DNA from: CAIPAT01 sp037144075
GTDB taxonomy: Bacteria; Verrucomicrobiota; Lentisphaeria; Victivallales; Victivallaceae
Assembly (NCBI GenBank): GCA_037144075.1
Contig: JBAWXM010000064.1
Coordinates: 1 to 18,686 of the forward strand
Direction of reading: 5' to 3'
DNA length: 18,686 nucleotides
Of this stretch, positions 1-6,827 are shown one piece after another (positions within the stretch are counted from its first letter, which is position 1; each line of letters begins with the position of its first letter). The position numbers and the translations under genes were made by a program. The notes beneath the pieces were generated by a model. It was not told the DNA's origin and searched no databases. It was given only the letters and a program-made list of their open reading frames with translations.

Positions 1-60
1 GGCATTCGGGAGAAGCGCGAAGATGTAAAGGTTATTTCTTTACGGCTCCTTACCTAAATC

Positions 61-250
61 TATTTCTCGTAACAGGTAATTTTTTCAAGCGTTTTGAGGA
101 TTTTTACTTCAAATTGTATGACCAGTCAAGACGAATCCAGCCGGAAGGTATCCGGAACCAAAAGTCAATTGATATAAAACAGCCACAAGGTCTAGCGAAA
201 GTAATACTTCAGAAGTTCTCCTGCTCTCTCAACCTTCGACTTCTGTATAT
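61..250 (-). mobile_element. Decayed end of an insertion sequence (transposase C-terminus relic)
   Basis: This stretch is a diverged copy of the left end of the insertion sequence at 5401-5626. Shared blocks include tctcgtaacaggtaattttt (66-85) against tctcgtagcaggtaattttt (5408-5427), the stretch around catgacc/tatgacc, ccagccgg, and agtaatacttcag (200-212 against 5555-5567). On the - strand, 221 to 192 translates as GELLKYYFR followed by a stop. The intact copy ends GGLLKYYYRQAA, so this is the tail of the same transposase family. The similarity starts abruptly at about 61, which probably marks the outer IS end, and fades after about 250. The rest of the transposase is missing, so the copy is not functional. 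The alignment was made by eye. Confidence 0.75.
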
Positions 251-400
251 CTGTCTATTAGATTAAAATAGAACAATATATTGATAAAACCTAGGACGAA
301 ATATTAATTATATGCATTATCATAAGACAATATATCATAATTATATCTTTATAAATAAGCATGAACTTCAATATGCACTTTAACACAAGGACCATTAAAG
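251..400 (+). promoter_or_regulatory. AT-rich leader upstream of the corrinoid protein gene
   Basis: No gene is seen here. The segment is far richer in A+T than the rest of the window and contains many TATAAT-like hexamers. One possible -35 is TTGATA at 281-286 with AT-only hexamers about 17-18 bases downstream, but no single promoter stands out. A clear ribosome binding site, AAGGA at 387-391, lies 9 bases before the ATG at 401. I infer that transcription of the downstream block starts in this region, because the IS relic on the left points the other way. Confidence 0.35.
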
Positions 401-1021
401 ATGACAGATTTTGAAGCGCTTAAGAAAGCGGTAGAGACCGGCAAGAAAAACAGCGTAATAACTATCGTACAGGCGGCAATCGATGCGAATGAAGATGTCA
501 ACGAGCTTCTTGATAAAGGAATGATTCCGGGAATGCGGGAGATTGGCGACCGCTTTTCCAGAAGCGAAGTATATGTGCCGGAGCTTCTGATTGCCGCCAG
601 CGCCATGCAGGCAGGCATGTCCTTAATAGAACTGGTTCTTATTGGAAGCGAACGGGAATCACGCGGTAAGATTGCAGTCGGCACAGTTAAGGGCGATCTG
701 CATGATATTGGCAAAAATCTGGTTGCAGTAATGCTTGAAGGCGCCGGCTATGAAGTTATCGACCTTGGGGTTAACTGCGATATTGAAAAATACCGATCCG
801 CCGTGAAGCAGGGAGCGCGAATACTGGTCTGCAGCGCTCTGTTGACCACTACGATGCCTTATATGAGAGAGGTGGTCAATGCGTTAAAAGATGACGTTAT
901 GATTATTGTCGGCGGGGCTCCCGTAACCAAAGCCTATGCGGATGAAATCGGAGCCGCCGGTTACAGCGATGATGCCAACGGAGCAGTTAAACTCGTCGAT
1001 AAATTACTGAAATATGCTTAG
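401..1021 (+). CDS. Corrinoid (cobalamin-binding) methyltransferase protein, MtbC/MtgC-like
   Basis: This 206-residue protein belongs to the small corrinoid proteins that carry a methyl group on cobalamin between a substrate-specific methyltransferase and a second methyltransferase acting on tetrahydrofolate or CoM. Residues 1-88 form the helical cap domain and about 90-206 the Rossmann-like B12-binding domain. The cobalt-ligating motif DxHxxG is intact as D99-L-H101-D-I-G104. The later SALLTTTM and GGAPVTKAYADEIGA stretches, which line the dimethylbenzimidazole tail pocket in this family, are also present. Length is normal. The ATG is preceded by AAGGA at 387-391. The substrate (methylamine, methanol, betaine, methoxylated aromatic or other) cannot be told, because no partner methyltransferase lies in the window. 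The gene ends 86 bases before the next one and may be co-transcribed with it. It could also act in a non-methylotrophic B12 role, but the family assignment is firm. Confidence 0.9.
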   Translation: MTDFEALKKAVETGKKNSVITIVQAAIDANEDVNELLDKGMIPGMREIGDRFSRSEVYVPELLIAASAMQAGMSLIELVLIGSERESRGKIAVGTVKGDLHDIGKNLVAVMLEGAGYEVIDLGVNCDIEKYRSAVKQGARILVCSALLTTTMPYMREVVNALKDDVMIIVGGAPVTKAYADEIGAAGYSDDANGAVKLVDKLLKYA

Positions 1022-1107
1022 ATTCTATCGTAAATAACAGTGCAAATGGTATTGAATGAACTGAATGCAAATTATTATAAAGACTGTCGATATTTCCGGA
1101 GGAAGTA

Positions 1108-1560
1108 ATGAAAAGCAGTTACGACTATTTGAATAAAATAGAGAAGGATGCCAGCAACCTCATCAAAGGTTTACAAGCGGTTCAGTCCAATGATGGCTTT
1201 GTTTCAAACGAGGCGATCGCCGCCGTGGCAAAGTATTTTTCCATCCCCGATGCCGAGGTGGAAGGGGTGTTATCATTTTACGCGCAGTTCCGGCGGAGCA
1301 AGCCGGGCAAGTTCCGGATCGCCGTCTGTGACGGCACCGCCTGCCACATCAAGGGCAGCCCGCTGATCCTCGACTGGATATCCACCGAACTGGGCATCAA
1401 AAGCGGCGAGACTGACGTACAAGATTTATTTTCACTGGAAACGGTGGCTTGTCTCGGCTGCTGCAGCCTGGCTCCGGTAATGAGCATCAACGGCCGGGTT
1501 TTCGGCAATCTTGACCGCAAAACCACGATTAAGATACTGAAGGAGTACAACAGCAAATGA
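1108..1560 (+). CDS. stnA: NuoE-like [2Fe-2S] subunit of a Stn-type transhydrogenase (StnA-like)
   Basis: The 150-residue protein is a NuoE/HydC/HndA-type thioredoxin-fold ferredoxin. An N-terminal helical part (about 1-65) is followed by the [2Fe-2S] domain, with ligands C74 and C79 (CDGTAC) and C115 and C119 (CLGCC). It is expected to sit beside the NuoF-like flavin subunit in the cytoplasm and to be an electron relay or holding site. It is the first gene of a three-gene run. The ribosome binding site GGAGG (1098-1102) lies 5 bases before the ATG, and the stop overlaps the next start as ATGA (1557-1560). NuoE homologues also occur in complex I, [FeFe] hydrogenases and formate dehydrogenases. 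The Stn assignment comes from the third gene of the operon. The family call is firm and the symbol is inferred. Confidence 0.85.
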   Translation: MKSSYDYLNKIEKDASNLIKGLQAVQSNDGFVSNEAIAAVAKYFSIPDAEVEGVLSFYAQFRRSKPGKFRIAVCDGTACHIKGSPLILDWISTELGIKSGETDVQDLFSLETVACLGCCSLAPVMSINGRVFGNLDRKTTIKILKEYNSK

Positions 1561-3284
1561 CCGTGAATATTAAAAGAATCAATGTCGGAACAGCTTCCTG
1601 CGGCATCGCCGCCGGAGCCGGCGACGTGCTTAATTTTCTCAAGGAGAATCTGCCGGGCGTCAGGATTGAAGAAGTCGGCTGCATCGGGCACTGTTACGCC
1701 GAGCCGGTGGTTGAAGTCATCACGGACAGCGGCAGTCACTGGTACTGCGATGCGGCCGCCGACCGCACATTCCTGGATAAAATATTGAATCTGAGCGAAG
1801 AAAACCGATTCGAAATTCCTGCCGTCAGGTCAAAAAAAGAGATGATCAAGGTGCTGAAGCTGGCCGGGCGCATCTGTCCGGTATCCATTGACGAATATAT
1901 CGAAAACGGCGGTTACACTGCCCTGGTAAAAACGCTGTCCATGACTTCCGCGCAGGTCATTGACGAAATTAAAAAATCCGGATTGCGCGGTCGCGGCGGC
2001 GGCGGCTTTCCGACCGGCACCAAATGGCAGTTCATGGCTGCTAAAAGTTCTGAGCACAAGATTATGATCTGCAATGCGGATGAAGGCGATCCCGGCGCGT
2101 TCATGGACCGTTCGCTCATGGAAAGCGTGCCTCACCAGGTACTGGAAGGCATGCTGATCGGGGCTTACGCCACCGGCGCGACCAAAGTGTTCATCTATTG
2201 CCGCGCCGAATATCCGCTGGCGATCAAGCATTTGAATATCGCCATCGCGCAGATTAGGGAAAGAAAGCTCAACCATATCGGCGGCAGGGAACTGGAAATC
2301 ATCATCAAGGAGGGCGCCGGCGCTTTCGTCTGCGGCGAAGAAACCGCGATGATCGCTTCGCTGGAAGGCCACCGCGGCACTCCGCGCTTTCGTCCGCCGT
2401 TCCCGACCGACAGCGGCTGGAAAGGCTATCCGACACTCATCAACAACGTTGAAACTTTCGGCAATGTGCCGCTGATCATCGCCGAGGGCAGCGATAAATA
2501 TGCCGCCGTTGGCACAGCAGGCAGCAAAGGGACCAAACTCTTCGCGCTGGCCGGCGACCTGCGATATCCCGGACTTGTGGAAGTCCCGATGGGCATCACG
2601 CTGGCGGAAATCGTCTTTGATATCGGCGGTGCCGACCGGGATAAGGTCAAAGCAGTGCAGACTGGCGGCCCTTCCGGCGGCTGTATCCCGGTTGAACTGT
2701 TCAATACTCCGGTGGATTACGACTCATTGAAATCGCTCGGCGCCATCATGGGCTCCGGCGGGATGATTGTTATCGGCAAACAGCGCTGCATGGTTGAAAC
2801 TGCCCGTTATTTTCTGGATTTCACTCACCGCGAATCCTGCGGCAAATGCACCTTCTGCCGCGTCGGCACGAAACGGATGTTTGAAGTGATGGAGCGCATC
2901 ACCGGCGGCAGAAGCCTGCCGGAGGATATTGCGTTCCTCGAAGACATGGGGCCGAAAGTCCGTCAGGGTTCGCTTTGCGGACTGGGCCAGACCGCGCCGA
3001 ATCCGGTGCTTGCCACTCTGCGATATTTTAGAAATGAATATGAAGATCACGTTAAAAACAAGCAGTGCGAAGTGCTGGAGTGCAATGCGCTGGTGGATCT
3101 GAAACTTGACCAGTCCAAATGCATCAAGTGCAAACTGTGCATTAAAAACTGCCCGGTCAACGCGGTCAGCGCTGACTTCGTCATTGACAACAGCAAATGC
3201 GTCAGGTGCAATACCTGCATTGAGGTCTGCCCGAAAAAGACCATTTATCGGGTAAAAAGAGGAGAGGGAGTTTACTGTGGATAA
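1557..3284 (+). CDS. stnB: NuoF-like NADH/FMN Fe-S subunit of a Stn-type transhydrogenase (StnB-like)
   Basis: The 575-residue HydB/HndC-type NuoF homologue is expected to bind NADH and FMN and to pass electrons to Fe-S clusters. In order it has an N-terminal thioredoxin-like [2Fe-2S] domain (C15, C42, C46; about 1-85) and the NuoF core with the glycine-rich nucleotide loop GLRGRGGGGFPTGTKW (142-157) and the FMN motif NADEGDPGAFMDR (173-185). An SLBB-like part follows, then the [4Fe-4S] site C428-x2-C431-x2-C434 with C474, and a C-terminal two-cluster ferredoxin (C522, C525, C528, C532; C548, C551, C554, C558). This long form, with both a leading and a trailing Fe-S domain, is typical of bifurcating hydrogenases and transhydrogenases rather than of respiratory complex I. 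Its start overlaps the upstream stop by 4 bases, with AAGGAG at 1540-1545. It overlaps the next gene by 8 bases. Confidence 0.88.
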   Translation: MTVNIKRINVGTASCGIAAGAGDVLNFLKENLPGVRIEEVGCIGHCYAEPVVEVITDSGSHWYCDAAADRTFLDKILNLSEENRFEIPAVRSKKEMIKVLKLAGRICPVSIDEYIENGGYTALVKTLSMTSAQVIDEIKKSGLRGRGGGGFPTGTKWQFMAAKSSEHKIMICNADEGDPGAFMDRSLMESVPHQVLEGMLIGAYATGATKVFIYCRAEYPLAIKHLNIAIAQIRERKLNHIGGRELEIIIKEGAGAFVCGEETAMIASLEGHRGTPRFRPPFPTDSGWKGYPTLINNVETFGNVPLIIAEGSDKYAAVGTAGSKGTKLFALAGDLRYPGLVEVPMGITLAEIVFDIGGADRDKVKAVQTGGPSGGCIPVELFNTPVDYDSLKSLGAIMGSGGMIVIGKQRCMVETARYFLDFTHRESCGKCTFCRVGTKRMFEVMERITGGRSLPEDIAFLEDMGPKVRQGSLCGLGQTAPNPVLATLRYFRNEYEDHVKNKQCEVLECNALVDLKLDQSKCIKCKLCIKNCPVNAVSADFVIDNSKCVRCNTCIEVCPKKTIYRVKRGEGVYCG

Positions 3285-5307
3285 CATAACTTTTAAAATA
3301 GACGGGAAAGACATTTCCGCGGCTCCGGACAGAACGATTCTTGATATCGCCCAGGAACACGGCATCAGCATTCCGACGCTGTGCCATAACCAGAAAATTT
3401 CGCGCACCACTTCCTGTTTCGTCTGCGTAGTGAAGGACGTGAAAAGCGGCCGCTTCCTGCCTTCATGCTCAGCCTGCCCTTCCGCCGGGTCGGAGATAGA
3501 CGCGTCTTCGGAAGAGGTCAGGGAAATGCGCCGCACCGCGCTGAATCTGCTGCTGTCCGAACATGAAGGCGACTGCGAGGCACCGTGCACTATTGCCTGC
3601 CCAGCCCATGCCAAAGTCGAAGAATATGTACGCGCCGGCAGAAACGGCGATTTCCTGGACTGCCTGCGCATTGTCAAAGAACGTATTCCGCTGCCGATGA
3701 GCATCGGCCGCGTCTGTCCGCGTTTCTGTGAAAAAGACTGCCGGAAAAACGTCTCCGCCAAACCGGTTGCCATTAACGATTTCAAGCGCCTGGCGGCGGA
3801 TATGTTCTATGCTGAATATATGGAAGAACTGCCGGAATTGAACGGCAGACGTGTTGCGGTGGTCGGTGCCGGCCCGGCCGGCATGTCTGCTGCATATTAT
3901 CTGCGCCGCCTGGGCGTGGACGTAACGGTGTTCGACAAAATGCCGAAAGCCGGCGGCATGCTCCGTTACGGCATTCCAGAATACCGCCTGCCAAAAGCCA
4001 TTCTAGACAAGGAACTGGCCCATTTTCAAAAGATGGGGATTAAAATCGAATGCGGCCGCAAACTCGGTGAAAATCTGTTCCTGGCTCAGCTCAAACAGGA
4101 ATTTGACGCCATAGCCGTCACCATCGGCTGCTGGAAACCCGGATCGATGCAGTGCGAAGGCGAAGAACTCGCCGCGCAGGGCATTGCCTGGCTGGAGAAG
4201 ATCGCACTGAACGGCTGGAATGGTGAAAATCCCGGCAAGACCATCGTAGTCGGCGGCGGCAACACCGCCATGGACTGCCTGCGCACTTCCGTCCGCCTGG
4301 GCAGCGGCGATGTAAGCTGCTTCTACCGCCGCACTGAAAAAGAAATGCCAGCGGAGCAGATTGAAATACACGAAGCCAAAGAGGAAGGCGTCAAATTCAA
4401 TTTCCTCATCGCCCCGGTAAGTCTGCGCAGAGAAAACGGCAGACTGGTACTGACTTGCGTCCGCATGGAACTCGGGGAACCCGACGCTTCCGGCAGAAGA
4501 CGCCCGGTTCCTGTCAAAAACAGCGAATTCGATACCGAAGCCGACACCGTCATTGCCGCCATCGGTCAGAAGACCGATGCCCCGGCGGAACTCAAGATCA
4601 ACAAATACGGCGACATCGCCGTCAATCCGGATTCACATCACCTGGAAGATAATATTTTCGCCGCCGGCGACTGCGTCACCGGAGCCGCCACTGTCGTTGA
4701 AGGCGTGGCCGGAGGCCGCAAGATTGCGCTGGGCATTTTAGAGCTACTCACCGGCGAGAAACAGGTTCAGGAAAAACAGATCAACGTTTCGCGCGGCCAT
4801 TGGAGCAGCCTGTCCAAAGACAAGCTGGTTTATCTGCGGGACAACGTTTCGGACGATCCGCGTGTGCCCTTGGATTTGATTGCGCTGGAAGACCGGAAGA
4901 ATACTTTCATGGAAGTATCTAGAACGCTGCCGCTGGAAAAAATGACGTGTGAAGGCGCGCGCTGCATTGAATGCAGCTGCACCGCCAAATCCGACTGCAA
5001 ACTGAAGAAGCACTCCGAAGCTTACGGAGCGGCGCCCGATGCAATCAAAGGCGAAAAAATCCGCTGCGGTTATGACAACCGTCATCCGGCAATCATTCAC
5101 GACCGCATGAAATGTATCAAGTGCGGCATCTGCGTAAAAGTCTGCCGTGACATCGTCAATCAGAATCTATTAAGCCAGAAGAAACGCGGTTTCAGCACTA
5201 TTGTAGAAACCGCCTACGGCAACCCGCTGCCCGACTCCTGTTCCAACTGCGGGGCCTGCATAAAAGAGTGTCCCGTAGGCGCATTGGACTGGAAACTAAA
5301 GGAGTAG
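3277..5307 (+). CDS. stnC: NfnB/GltD-type NAD(P)H flavoprotein fused to Fe-S domains (StnC-like)
   Basis: This 676-residue fusion defines the operon. Residues 1-80 form a NuoG/HydA-like [2Fe-2S] ferredoxin (C36, C47, C50, C64). H96-x3-C100-x3-C104-x3-C108 follows and leads into the GltD Fe-S region (C147, C151, C155). The GltD/NfnB flavoprotein core has the FAD loop VVGAGPAGMSAAYYL (195-209), the second nucleotide loop VVGGGNTAMDC (324-334) and the FAD signature FAAGDC (461-466). A cysteine cluster at C558-C574 precedes two [4Fe-4S] motifs (C613/616/619/623 and C655/658/661/665). In the Stn family this subunit handles NADP(H), and with the NuoE/F-like subunits it couples NADPH, NADH and ferredoxin. 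There is no H-cluster, molybdopterin or quinone-binding part. The GTG start at 3277 is preceded by a purine-rich GGAGAGGGAG. An NADH-dependent glutamate synthase small subunit is unlikely because of the extra domains and partners. Confidence 0.85.
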   Translation: MDNITFKIDGKDISAAPDRTILDIAQEHGISIPTLCHNQKISRTTSCFVCVVKDVKSGRFLPSCSACPSAGSEIDASSEEVREMRRTALNLLLSEHEGDCEAPCTIACPAHAKVEEYVRAGRNGDFLDCLRIVKERIPLPMSIGRVCPRFCEKDCRKNVSAKPVAINDFKRLAADMFYAEYMEELPELNGRRVAVVGAGPAGMSAAYYLRRLGVDVTVFDKMPKAGGMLRYGIPEYRLPKAILDKELAHFQKMGIKIECGRKLGENLFLAQLKQEFDAIAVTIGCWKPGSMQCEGEELAAQGIAWLEKIALNGWNGENPGKTIVVGGGNTAMDCLRTSVRLGSGDVSCFYRRTEKEMPAEQIEIHEAKEEGVKFNFLIAPVSLRRENGRLVLTCVRMELGEPDASGRRRPVPVKNSEFDTEADTVIAAIGQKTDAPAELKINKYGDIAVNPDSHHLEDNIFAAGDCVTGAATVVEGVAGGRKIALGILELLTGEKQVQEKQINVSRGHWSSLSKDKLVYLRDNVSDDPRVPLDLIALEDRKNTFMEVSRTLPLEKMTCEGARCIECSCTAKSDCKLKKHSEAYGAAPDAIKGEKIRCGYDNRHPAIIHDRMKCIKCGICVKVCRDIVNQNLLSQKKRGFSTIVETAYGNPLPDSCSNCGACIKECPVGALDWKLKE

Positions 5308-5346
5308 CTGCAAAATTCCGCGTAGGGTGCAAAAACTCATCCGCTG

Positions 5347-5381
5347 AAAATGACGGTGTTTAAGAAGTTTTCCGTCATTTT
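5347..5381 (+). terminator. Hairpin terminator after the transhydrogenase operon
   Basis: AAAATGACGG (5347-5356) and CCGTCATTTT (5372-5381) form a perfect 10-base-pair stem with a 15-base loop. The 3' side ends in TTTT, so a GC-containing core followed by U residues is made on the + strand, about 40 bases after the stop at 5307. The symmetric A/T flanks would let it work from both sides, also catching the - strand transposase gene on the right. Confidence 0.55.
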
Positions 5382-5538
5382 GCAAGTCAAATAATCCAAG
5401 TAATTTTTCTCGTAGCAGGTAATTTTTTCAGCATTTTTGTGACTTGGCACAACTTTTTTGCTTCAATTTGCATGACCGGGCAAGAATAGTCCAGCCGGGA
5501 GCAAACCGGAATTTTAAAAAAAGAGGGTTGAAAATCGG

Positions 5539-6240
5539 TTACGCCGCTTGACGGTAGTAATACTTCAGCAGTCCGCCAAGTCGCTCTCTGGTTTTTATCT
5601 TTCCAGAGACATTCCCGACTTCTGCTGCCGGAAATGGAATGGCATTGTTTAATCCCTGGTGATTTCGCTCCTGATGAAAATGGCTGACGTACTCATACAG
5701 TGTATACTTTAAGGCTTTTTTACCAAACAGTACCTGTTTATCAAGAATTTCAACTTTTACTGATTTTACCCAGCGCTCCGCGAAAGCATTCAAATTTTGG
5801 GACATCGCTGGAAGCTTTAAGGCTTTGATTCCGGCAGTATTCATGATCGTATCCACCTGTGCGGTATATTTTGTATCACGATCATGAATCAGGTATTTTG
5901 CGCCATTAAGTTCGCCGTCCCGGCCGGTTAAGTTTCTGACGATCTGTGCCATCCATTCTCCATTGGGATGGGCGGTGATTCCGCCAATGACGATTTTCCG
6001 AGTTTTGACTTGAATGAAAAAGAGCACATAGTAAGTAACCAGTCCGAAAGGAGTCCAAACTTCAGCAGTAAAGAAATCCGTAGCCCAAATTACATCTTTA
6101 TGAATTTTCAAAAACTCAGACCATGACATACCGCCTTTCAGTCTTTCTCTTGATGGATTTAAGCCATTCCGGCGCATAATATTGGCAACCGTCGTACTGG
6201 AAACATAATAGCCAATGTTTTGCTCCGGCAATGCGGTCAT
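5539..6240 (-). CDS. Transposase C-terminal part, integrase (DDE) catalytic domain
   Basis: This 233-residue open frame carries the rve/DDE catalytic core. Likely metal-binding residues are D55 (IWATD), D120 (LIHDRD) and E155 (NLNAFAERW), so all three acidic residues are present with 34 residues between the second and third. The region NHQGLNNAIP near the end is typical of integrase-core transposases. The ATG at 6240 is probably not a natural start: it lies out of frame inside the preceding open frame (6577-6116), which encodes the start of the same domain (RGYDRIAGA). The two parts align into one protein if the frame shifts by +1 near 6218-6226. The gene would be inactive unless the frame is corrected during translation. 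Confidence 0.8.
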   Translation of the reverse strand: MTALPEQNIGYYVSSTTVANIMRRNGLNPSRERLKGGMSWSEFLKIHKDVIWATDFFTAEVWTPFGLVTYYVLFFIQVKTRKIVIGGITAHPNGEWMAQIVRNLTGRDGELNGAKYLIHDRDTKYTAQVDTIMNTAGIKALKLPAMSQNLNAFAERWVKSVKVEILDKQVLFGKKALKYTLYEYVSHFHQERNHQGLNNAIPFPAAEVGNVSGKIKTRERLGGLLKYYYRQAA

Positions 6241-6577
6241 ATCCCCGCGTTTTATTTTCTCTGGAGCATTTCATTACGAACTGCTCAATTTCAACATCAA
6301 CTTTAGGCCGGCCGACCTTGCGTTTAACTTCTGATGAATCAAATTTTTGCGCGATCAGTTTTTTATGCCAGCGCAGAATGGTTTCAGGTCTGACAATGGT
6401 CACGACCTCAAACAATCTCTTCCCCAATGCCTTGGCCTTTATGACTAACTGTCTGCGTTGTTCATCGGTAAACTTCAACCGTTTACCTTTTTCTTTGAGC
6501 TGACTTTTCAATACTTGATTTTCAGCCATCAAAGAGTCAACCTCACATACAAGCTGCTCATTGATATCCAAATTCAA
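6116..6577 (-). CDS. Transposase N-terminal part, helix-turn-helix domain (frameshifted)
   Basis: The open frame encodes the N-terminal DNA-binding half of the transposase. It has a charged, coiled-coil-like start, a helix-turn-helix of homeodomain-like type containing ILRWHKKLIAQKF, and the linker GRPKV that commonly precedes the catalytic domain. After RGYDRIAGA the expected family sequence stops, and the remaining residues up to 6116 are out-of-frame translation. The family sequence continues in the other frame as QNIGYYVSSTTVANIMRRNG. A run of four A (- strand, 6221-6218) sits at the break. The first residue is encoded by TTG (6577-6575), with no strong ribosome site. The same frame stays open upstream to about 6622 and reads FWRAAKLLLAQLL, so the true N-terminus may be longer or lost. 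Confidence 0.7.
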   Translation of the reverse strand: MNLDINEQLVCEVDSLMAENQVLKSQLKEKGKRLKFTDEQRRQLVIKAKALGKRLFEVVTIVRPETILRWHKKLIAQKFDSSEVKRKVGRPKVDVEIEQFVMKCSRENKTRGYDRIAGAKHWLLCFQYDGCQYYAPEWLKSIKRKTERRYVMV

Positions 6578-6742
6578 AAGTTGCGCCAGAAGCAGCTTCG
6601 CCGCTCTCCAGAAACGCTGTCTTCAAACTATTCCCCTTTCCATGTTTCAATAAGAAACGGAAATATATGCGTAGGAGAGCAGAAATCAATTAATTTTAAA
6701 ATCTTAGCTCAAATTTATCTTTAATCGAGTTTTTTACCTTAC

Positions 6743-6774
6743 GGGTTATTGCGCGGCAAGCGCGCAATCAACCC
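6743..6774. terminator. Strong GC-rich hairpin between glgB and the insertion sequence
   Basis: GGGTTATTGCGCG (6743-6755) pairs with CGCGCAATCAACCC (6761-6774), leaving a five-base loop (GCAAG) and one bulged base. It lies about 55 bases beyond the glgB stop and is the most stable structure in this 250-base gap. Neither strand shows a good U-run right after it, so a classical intrinsic terminator is not certain. A factor-dependent terminator, an mRNA 3' end protector, or a scar of the IS border are alternatives. Confidence 0.4.
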
Positions 6775-6793
6775 ATATTCCTTATTCAGTCTT

Positions 6794-6817
6794 CTTTGTG
6801 ACTTTGCGGCTTTGTGC
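6794..6817. repeat. 8-base tandem repeat downstream of glgB
   Basis: Three imperfect copies of an eight-base unit, CTTTGTGA, CTTTGCGG and CTTTGTGC, follow one another just downstream of the glgB stop. Similar CTTTGTG runs are common intergenic low-complexity repeats in environmental anaerobes. No function is inferred. Confidence 0.6.
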
Positions 6818-6827
6818 GGGAATATGT

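Larger units (their letters stand above)
5401..6622 (-). mobile_element. Insertion sequence with DDE (rve-type) transposase, frame disrupted
   Basis: The element contains a - strand integrase-core transposase split over two frames (6577-6116 and 6240-5539). The left limit is placed at about 5401, where similarity to the relic at 61 begins. The right limit is uncertain: the open frame continues without a stop up to an in-frame stop at 6623-6625, and no clear terminal inverted repeat or target duplication was found by eye. The transposase belongs to a group usually annotated as integrase core domain-containing protein, with an N-terminal helix-turn-helix and a DDE domain. I cannot name the IS family with confidence. 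Confidence 0.7.

Noticed and set aside
2724..3785. 353-codon open frame on the - strand across the stnB/stnC junction
   Set aside because: It crosses two well-supported overlapping genes and has no recognisable domain.
1108..5307. Complex I fragment or [FeFe]-hydrogenase (HydABC)
   Set aside because: No membrane, quinone-site or H-cluster sequence is present; the large subunit is a GltD/NfnB fusion instead.
5401..6622. Terminal inverted repeats and target duplication of the IS
   Set aside because: Comparing both flanks by eye gave only weak matches, so exact ends are not claimed.
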